A DNA stretch of 64,000 bases from assembly GCA_029718625.1 (NCBI GenBank), contig CM056378.1, positions 59,605,027 through 59,669,026 of the forward strand, given 5' to 3'. The position numbers and the translations under genes are program-made. The notes beneath the pieces were generated by a model. The model was not told the DNA's origin. It did not search any database and saw only the letters and a program-made list of their open reading frames with translations. Positions 57,306-64,000 of the stretch are shown piece after piece (within the stretch, counting starts at the first letter, position 1; each line of letters starts with the position of its first letter). Origin of the DNA: Synaphobranchus kaupii (taxonomy: Eukaryota > Chordata > Actinopteri > Anguilliformes > Synaphobranchidae).

Positions 57306-58206
57306 GGTTCACTCCATGAAGCTCTCAACAGCCCCGGAATCGAGGAAGGCTTCAGCGGAAGACAATTGCTGACCCCAGCTAAGCTGGACGGAAACGAGGG
57401 TGCGAAAGGATTTAGACTGCTGTCTCGTGGGCACCTCACTCCTCAGCTGCGAGAAGACTCCTTGTTTCTCGAACACTTAAAGCAATTGTCATGACCCCCT
57501 CTTTTACAATAACTGCACCACCTCCCCCAAGGTTTACTAGGTGGTTTATGTAATGTAGAGCTGTCCTCCTGCATAGGCTCAGGACCTTCGAGGGGGAAGT
57601 GGGCAGACGCGACGGGCGGCGTCACGAAAGGAGGCGGAGTGGCTTTCCTACCACTCCTATCTCTCTCTCGCGTTCTGTGATCCGGTTGTCCACTCGGATG
57701 GCTATGGACACCAGGGCATCGAATGTGGCCGGCGGTTCGAGCACCACCAGGGCATACTTCACCGGGTCCGACAGCGCATTAAGAAACGGTGCCATCAACA
57801 GACCCCGTGGCCACCCTGTCTCCCCGGTTAGTGCTCAGAAACCGATGGAGAACCAAGCCACGGTATCAGTACCCTGGCAGAGATGCGTTAGTCTCATAGC
57901 CGCCTCCTGGCCGGAGACGTGGTGGTCAAAGACTACCTGCATCTCCTCCATCAGCCTATCCGAGCTACTCAAGATGGCCGAGTTAGACCGGATCAGAAGA
58001 TCCGCCCAGGCTAGAGTGGAATCCGCGAGGAGAGAGCGTATAAATGGCACACGTGCCTCATGGGTAGCAAACCATGAGGCTTGGGCCCGAAAAAAAATGA
58101 GACATTGAGAAAGAAAGGATCTGCACTTCCCTACTTCTCCTGCATACCTAGGGTTTGGACTCCCTAATGTGAATGGGAGTAGGAAAGACAGTTGTATTAT
58201 ATGCAT
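57306..58206 (-). pseudogene. Gag and protease remnant, third gypsy family
   Basis: On the minus strand the capsid part reads NPRYAGEVGKCRSFLSQCLI and STLAWADLL (57835-58206). A frameshifted zinc-knuckle part follows, CSYCKRGGHDNCFKC (57443-57625), and then a protease start FLDSGAVESFME near 57310. It is cut there by the foldback sequence. At least two frame changes are needed to read it. Confidence 0.82.
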
Positions 58207-58356
58207 GCTACACGTTTACCTTTGCAACGTCCCTACAACAGACATTCTCTCTTGGAGAGACTTCAGTGCAGTGACCACATGTGCACCCGTTGAAACCAAT
58301 ATTGTTGATATCTTGCAGGTAACGTTAGTGTGATTGCCGAGAGCCTGTGTAAAATG
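58191..58356. repeat. Left arm of a 165-bp inverted repeat
   Basis: Inverted copy of 59290-59455, nearly identical by eye (for example CACATGTGCACCCGTTGAAA against its complement). Spacer about 930 bp. Confidence 0.88.
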
Positions 58357-58359
58357 AGT

Positions 58360-58645
58360 AGCCAGACTCTCCGTGATGGATTTAAGAGAGTCGTCCTGAA
58401 AATAAAGTCGAGAAGACTAAACCAATAAACTCCTAAAACTAAGAAGTTCCTGCATTATATTCGCGAGAAAACAACGCAGTCTTCTGAGTACTCAGACTCT
58501 CTAACCTGTTACCTGGCTCTAGTACATGGCACGAATGACACTAAAGCACAGAGCAGCAGGCTAGGAGTGCTTAAATACCATGAGCCGCAGCTGAAAAGAA
58601 TCACGGCAATCAGAGCCGCAAGTGAGCTGCGAAAGGACACGCCCA
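58360..58645 (-). repeat. LTR-like fragment
   Basis: It lies upstream of the third-family gag on the minus strand. It contains a TATTTAAG box (58570-58577) and GCAGCTGCGGCTC-type sequence. It looks like the U3/R part of an LTR, but its ends are not defined. Confidence 0.4.
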
Positions 58646-58646
58646 C

Positions 58647-59096
58647 TTATATAGATAATACATCTGTGGTATGGGATGTATATGTCCACTCGTATGGGCA
58701 CAGGGTGACCTCGAAAATCACCTAAAACATGTGCGACTGAACAAAGTGGCTACTTTGGGTGCATATAACTTGAAAATGGAAGGGGGTAATCTGATGTCAT
58801 ATTCTTGCAGTAAGTTAGGATACTAAGTTTCAGCTCTATAGCTGTTACCAATCCCAAGTTATAAGCTTCCAAAGTCGGAAAAAAATCACATTCGCGCGTT
58901 TTCATGACTCGCGAGCGCGGAAGACGGAGGTTTTGAGCAAATTTCAGGAGGCCATATCTCGGAAACGACATGTGGTATGAGGCTAATTTTTTTTTTGTGT
59001 TCATACAATGGATTATTATGATGGAGTTTCATCAAAATCTGAGAGGGTCATGCAGGGACCACTGGTTGATTTGACACGGAATGAGCCTCATCCACA
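58647..59096. repeat. Copy of the 48.1 kb interspersed repeat
   Basis: It follows 48107-48590 in the same orientation, with small deletions (for example near 58790-58810). Confidence 0.8.
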
Positions 59097-59289
59097 AACA
59101 ACCAAACACGCTAGCTCCAGCTGCTGCTGAGCCCCATGTAGCCGAAGCAGAAGCAATGCTGGAGAATGAGAGGATGGGCAATGTTTTGGAGTGGTAGGCG
59201 GCGGCACGCATAGCTGGGCTTATAATGATGCGGCCAGCAAACAACAAATCACACGCTGTACAAATAGTTATCCATGCCATGTAGGCTAC

Positions 59290-59455
59290 TCATTTTACAC
59301 AGGCTCTCGGCAATCACACTAACGTTACCTGCAAGATATCAACAATATTGGTTTCAACGGGTGCACATGTGGTCACTGCACTGAACTATCTCCAAGAGAG
59401 AATGTCTGTTGTAGGGACGTTGCAAAGGTAAACGTGTAGCATGCATATAATACAA
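59290..59455. repeat. Right arm of the 165-bp inverted repeat
   Basis: Pairs with 58191-58356. Confidence 0.88.
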
Positions 59456-60820
59456 CTCCTGGCTCAACTATGCTTTATATTTATTATTAATAAAGTATAT
59501 ATTTATATATTTTAAAAAAAAAACTAGCTAGCTACTTGCTGAGCTAGACTGAACTATCAAAAAACAAGGGCTATCAAGCTAACTATAAAAAAATACCAAA
59601 AATACGTTACTATAACTTTCTAGAATATTCAAAAAAGATAAACTGTAAGCTAGCTAACGTTATATATATCGCTCGCTCTCTCTCTCCCTCTCCTATCTCC
59701 TCTCCGTCCACGCAGATCAACCACCGAACTATACAGAAAATGGTGAGAATTAGATCAACCGCTGAGATTCGCTTTTATAGCTGGGGTGTAGTCTGCCTTC
59801 GCTCCAAAACTTCAGGGCGTAGCTGTACAGGTTTAAATTTCATCATGGGGAGGCATACGTCAGCTGGATGAAGTTTGAGAACCAGACTTGAGTAATGGCT
59901 CAGTGGTTCACGGTCATGTTTGCCGCCCATTTCTTCCAGAAGCAACACTGTTTTCCCTGAAGGTAACCTATTCAATCTAATTGATCCTGTCTTCACCTAT
60001 TTGTTGAGAGAAAAAACCAGTTTGCCATGGCAGTCAGTTAACCATCATGATACTGCTTTTAATGACTAAGGATAAGGTCCCCTTAGAGGGCAAGGTCAAT
60101 GCTAATCACTACATGATGATACGGAGTGATCACCTTCATCCCATGAAGCATTTCTTTTCTGATAGGAGCGATGTCTTCAAGGATGCCAATGCCCCTATCA
60201 TAGAGAGTTTATGTTGGTTTTCCACTTTTGTCCATTACCTGTAGATCACAGAACGTTTCAGAACCCAGACAGTAGGGTGAGCCTCTCTCACTTTACCATC
60301 TGGGAACAGCACTGCAATACCCCGGGGATGTGGTGGCTTAGACATTGGTCATTCTCAGAGGGCAGTTCATGGAAGTGTTTTATTGTTTTGAGCTCCGCTT
60401 TCACCTTTTACGTACATACAAAACGTGGGCAGGTTTATCATTCTGAACTGCGTTGCTTTCACCAGGCTTATAGCAGAGAGGTATAAGCCTGGTACGCGAG
60501 GCTACATCACAGGTGACAGCTGTTATCTAATAGGATATGGTATGTCATGCTAATGTCACTTGCTGCATCTGTATTGGCATAAAAGGGACTATGCCTATTT
60601 ACGGTATTTGACATAAGGATCTCATGTCGTTTCACTTCATATGTCATGGTAATGTCACTTGCTGCATCAATGTTGACATAACACACCATATGCCTATTTG
60701 CGGTCATTTACATAAACACTTATGAATGTTTATGTAGTGCTCATGAATGTGTTATGTAGTGCTTATAAAGACGTTATATAGCTCTTATGATGGACCCTTC
60801 AAAGGAAGTGTTACCCTCCA
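59456..60820. other. No gene seen; repeat pieces
   Basis: AT-rich sequence. About 60100-60310 is an inverted partial copy of 48640-48790, and 60540-60780 contains degenerate ATGTCA and TTATGAATG repeats. No coding feature is supported. Confidence 0.5.
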
Positions 60821-61101
60821 GGGGCCACATGTATAAACAGTGCTGAGCAGAAAAATGCCCTCAGAAAGCTGTGTAAGCGAGTTTCCACGCAGAAATGAAG
60901 ATGTATAAAATAAGAGGACCTGCATACCTCTGCACACGCTGGACACCATGCATACGCAATATTTGGAGTCAGTGTGATATGGCGACACCGTAATCAAAAG
61001 ACAGAGGAGAAAATGCAAAACTTTGCATAAGCAGAGTTGCCATTTTTCCCTGAGCATTCTTTTACGCATTATTTTACTCAGAGTTTTACGTATGTGGCCC
61101 C
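60821..61101. mobile_element. Harbinger-like MITE (GGGGCCACAT ends)
   Basis: Left end GGGGCCACATGTATAAA and right end TTTTACGTATGTGGCCCC are inverted complements with one or two differences. The 281 bp hold no gene. GGGGCCACA-type ends are common in PIF/Harbinger MITEs. A 3-bp target duplication is not clear. Confidence 0.65.
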
Positions 61102-61559
61102 AGGTGTGAGCATCACATAAACTTGGTAAATGGCTTAAATGAAACACGACAAGTGTACCATTTACAATACGTACTTAGATTTGTTTATTTTCATAATTTA
61201 AGTCAAAATGAAGTGCCACAAATGCAAAGAAACTTTGGAAAAATGCAAAAAAAAAAAGTTTTCTTTAGTTTGCAACAATATACTGAGAGCTACATTAGTG
61301 AAACTGGTAATATACATACAGTTCCTGGATCATAAACTCCATGTCCATAAGTGCAAAATCTGAGGATGATATGCAGAACTACGGCAGTGTACCCTGTTGT
61401 CCATTTGTGTCTCCACATCTATCCAAATGGCTAAATTGTGCACTGCTCTAAATAAATAAAAATTATGATATATTTAACTACAAATCAACAGTTTTGCCTC
61501 ATAAAACTCACCTTTGCATTATTTTCCAGTGGGAATTACTATAATTTCATCAGTATATG

Positions 61560-62345
61560 TAAGGGGGGGTCGGGTTCGGAAGACCAGACGCGACTGAAAG
61601 GGGATCACAAAGATATCCATGAAACATGGATATCCACTAGAAGAAAGGGGAGAGATAAGAGAAACAGGGAAAAAAAACTCCTGGCTAAAAGCCCAAAATA
61701 ATAACGACCCCACTAATAATGCGAAGCTCGCAGACTTGAGCAAAATAAAACAGATAGGAAAACAAAACAATACCGGCGTAAGCCAAAAATAATATCGACC
61801 CAAGAAAATAGGGTGAAGCTTGCAGACTCAAGCAGAGAAATAGAAAGTCAGGGAAAATAATCCCGGCATAAGCCAAAATAAGGCAGGAGAATGGGCGAAT
61901 GCTCGCAGACTCGAGCAGAGAGCAAACAAAACAGGTAGGAAGCCTCTAGCTCTGAAAACAGTAAGAGAGCGAAAAGCAAAACAGAGGCAAAAGGAGACGG
62001 GAAAAACCAAGATACTGTCTACCAGGCAGGAGAGGAAAATAAAAGGAAGGAAATAACGAGTGAAGAAAACAAAAATAGAAATCCTAACACTCTAACAGAC
62101 AAGTCCCGTGTGTTGAATAAAAGGACAAGTGGTCGTCTGTATTCCTACACCCGTATCGGCTTTGTGTAGTGGCAATGAAGACACCAAAGCACCGGAAGCA
62201 AGAAGCACTGTGCTTATATAACCAGCGGGGAACTTGAAACAGGTGCATCAGATAAGTGCCGGGAAGCGAAAAAACCTGGCACGGGCGGCAGAAAAAATAG
62301 GGCAGGAGCACCCACACGTGGCTCCGAATGGAAACGATCTCTTTG
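61560..62345 (-). repeat. LTR-like region of a fourth gypsy family
   Basis: On the minus strand a TATATAAG box (62213-62221) sits near the upstream side. It is followed by about 85-90-bp tandem units containing GCTCGCAGACT (61721, 61811, 61895). The perfect palindrome GATATCCATG-AAA-CATGGATATC lies at 61612-61634. It adjoins the protease remnant at 62350-62480. Confidence 0.5.
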
Positions 62346-62349
62346 ATGG

Positions 62350-63640
62350 TCCCGGTACCTAACGGGCGACCGTCAAGAGTCGTCACCAAGTGGGGCCGAG
62401 TGAGGTGGTGTATACCTCATTCCCTAGCCCATTTCGCATCTACAAAAGACTCAACTGCTCCGGAATCAATGAAAACGTAGACACAAGTTCAGCGCTTATT
62501 CCAGAGCAGCTGAACCCGCAATAAAGTCTGAGAGGCGGTAACATTATGTCTCGCTAAGGTGCCCAGTTCCCCTAGCGAGACCCTCCATTTCCCTCCAATT
62601 TGGGGCACTGATCTTTTAAATGCCCCCTGTGTCTGCAGTAACGACACCAATCCTCTCGCAGCTAGGGTCGTTTAGGCTCACGCAGGGAAGTTCCGTCTAC
62701 CTGCATAGGCTCCTCCCTATTAGGGGGAGAGTAGGCAGAAGAGGAAGCTGAGGGCGTTACTGAAGGGAGGGAGACATAGTGAGTCGACCGTTCTTTTCTG
62801 TCACCTCTCTGTCTCTCTCGTTCTCGCTCCCGAACACAGTTATCGATGCGGATAACTGTGGATACCAGGGCATCAAAGGTAGCAGGCGGTTCGAGCGCGT
62901 CCAGGGCGTTTTTAATGGGGTCTGATAACACATTAGAAAAAAGCGAAATCAAGGGACCCTCAGACCACTCTGTCTCTTGCCAGTGCTCGAAACGTGATGG
63001 CAAATCCTGCTACCGAATTGGTGCCATGGCGGAGACGGGTTAGTCGCATGGCAGCCTCCTGATTGGAGACGTCATGGTCGAAGACTAACGCCATCTCCTC
63101 CATCAGCTTATCCATATCCCTCATCACAGGAGCATTCGCCCGAATAAGGGGACTAGCCCAGGTGAGCGCGGTCCTGGTAAGTAGCGAGAGCACAAACGCT
63201 ACTCGGGACGCTACTCGCTACTGTGACAAGAACCTAGAGGGCTGGGTGAGAAATATGAGGCACTGTGTGAGAAAGCCCCGACACTTCATGCCTCCCCGTC
63301 ATATCGGAGGGGGAGCTGGAGTTTGGGCTCCCTCATAGTGATTGGAACGAGCAAGGAAGGGGGGGCCTCAGGAGCGGGTGCTTGTGGAACAGTACGTGTA
63401 GGAGCGACCGTGAATTGGCGAACGCTTTCCGCCAACTCCCGGGACCAGCCCTCCTGCACACGCATTTCATTAGCCAGTTGGCCTTCTTGGACCAACATGG
63501 CCTGCTGTTGCGCCTGGAGAGCCCTAATGGTCTCCTTCTGGGTGGCCAATGCCGTGCTTTGTGTGGCCATGGCCTGATCCTCCTCTAGAGGAGTCGCTGG
63601 TCCCTCCATCATGTTCTGTAAGGAGCGCCCACATGTGGCT
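62350..63640 (-). pseudogene. Gag and protease remnant, fourth gypsy family
   Basis: Minus-strand pieces in order: Gag start MEGPATPLEEDQAM with a Gln-rich helix (63286-63610), capsid part TWASPLIRANAPV (62960-63193), and a C-terminal part with CVRERERERQRGDRKER and EEPMQVDG (62662-63003). A protease start FIDSGAVESF (about 62440-62470) and a second protease piece TTLDGRPLGTGTI (near 62370) follow. Several frameshifts separate them, and the zinc knuckle is damaged. RT and integrase are absent. Confidence 0.8.
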
Positions 63641-63699
63641 CCAAATGGAAACGACCACAGATATGGAAGGAAGACAGCCAAACCATGTCACTATAGGGG

Positions 63700-64000
63700 G
63701 GTAGATATCTATGGGTCCAAAACCCCTTTGCAAAACATGTCATAAAATGAATAAAATTAAGTTTTGTCCATTATAAAGTATATACATTTGCTCCTTCTGA
63801 TGGTTTACGACAAAAACATTGATATCACAACTAAATATGTGAATGATTATTCATTCTTGTACCTCAATAAAACATCACTTTTCCCTGTACTCTACAGTAT
63901 GTATACTTTTACCCCGGGATTGCATTTTTCTGTAGTTTTTTATGTTCCTATTCATAATGAGTTCAAGGAAAAAATGTACATTCATTTACCACATATCAGT
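63700..64000. other. No gene seen
   Basis: AT-rich end of the window. Confidence 0.5.

Noticed and set aside
61721..61925. Regular repeats that could suggest a CRISPR array
   Set aside because: Units of 85-90 bp are diverged and contiguous, without unique spacers, in a eukaryotic LTR context.

Overview
This 64 kb window looks like intergenic or intronic euchromatin from a ray-finned fish (teleost). The reasons are Tc1 elements of teleost type, a Sleeping Beauty-type IR/DR end, many hAT elements with 8-bp target duplications, a chromovirus-type Ty3/gypsy element, jockey/CR1/L2-like LINEs, a tRNA-headed fish SINE and dense (CA)n/(TA)n tracts. The species cannot be fixed from the sequence. I found no convincing multi-exon host gene. 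Almost everything recognisable is mobile or derived from mobile DNA. The two THAP-domain exons (3.6 kb and 52.7-53.0 kb) are the nearest thing to host-type coding sequence, and THAP domains also occur in Kolobok and P-type transposases.

Layout. 1-14.7 kb: AT-rich DNA with a tRNA-Glu-like sequence with intact Pol III boxes, a MITE, a THAP exon, a full-length Tc1 with an open transposase (4520-6050), diverged long tandem repeats, a hAT with a BED-finger remnant (8510-9718), foldbacks and a TTAA-flanked MITE. 14.7-24.8 kb: one old Tc1 split by nested insertions, most with readable target duplications. Inside it are a hAT (15135-18236) holding a CAGTGTTTCC-ended MITE and a second Tc1, and another hAT (18470-23952) holding two more hAT-like elements. 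24.8-27.6 kb: palindromic repeats. 27.6-33.5 kb: a 5.9 kb Ginger1-like cut-and-paste transposon with about 60-bp TIRs and a GCGC target duplication. It carries an intron-rich gene that joins a gypsy-type integrase to a Ulp1/SENP-type cysteine protease. 34-37 kb: repeats and a LINE. 38.3-45.8 kb: a complete, apparently young chromovirus (gag, protease, RT/RNase H, integrase, chromodomain) on the minus strand, with a 5-bp target duplication and LTRs that carry a 74-75-bp minisatellite. 46-64 kb: hAT ends, a decayed Tc1, LTR and gag remnants of at least three further gypsy families, two SINE copies, a second THAP exon, a LINE 3' end, a long foldback containing the Sleeping Beauty-like end, and a Harbinger-like MITE.

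The genes do not form a pathway. They interact as layers of insertion whose order can be read from target duplications. The item most worth following is the Ginger1-like integrase-Ulp1 element. Its integrase seems to have lost the exon with the third catalytic acidic residue, next to an LTR fragment. Exon boundaries, element ends and family names are reading-based judgements; no alignment or database search was run.
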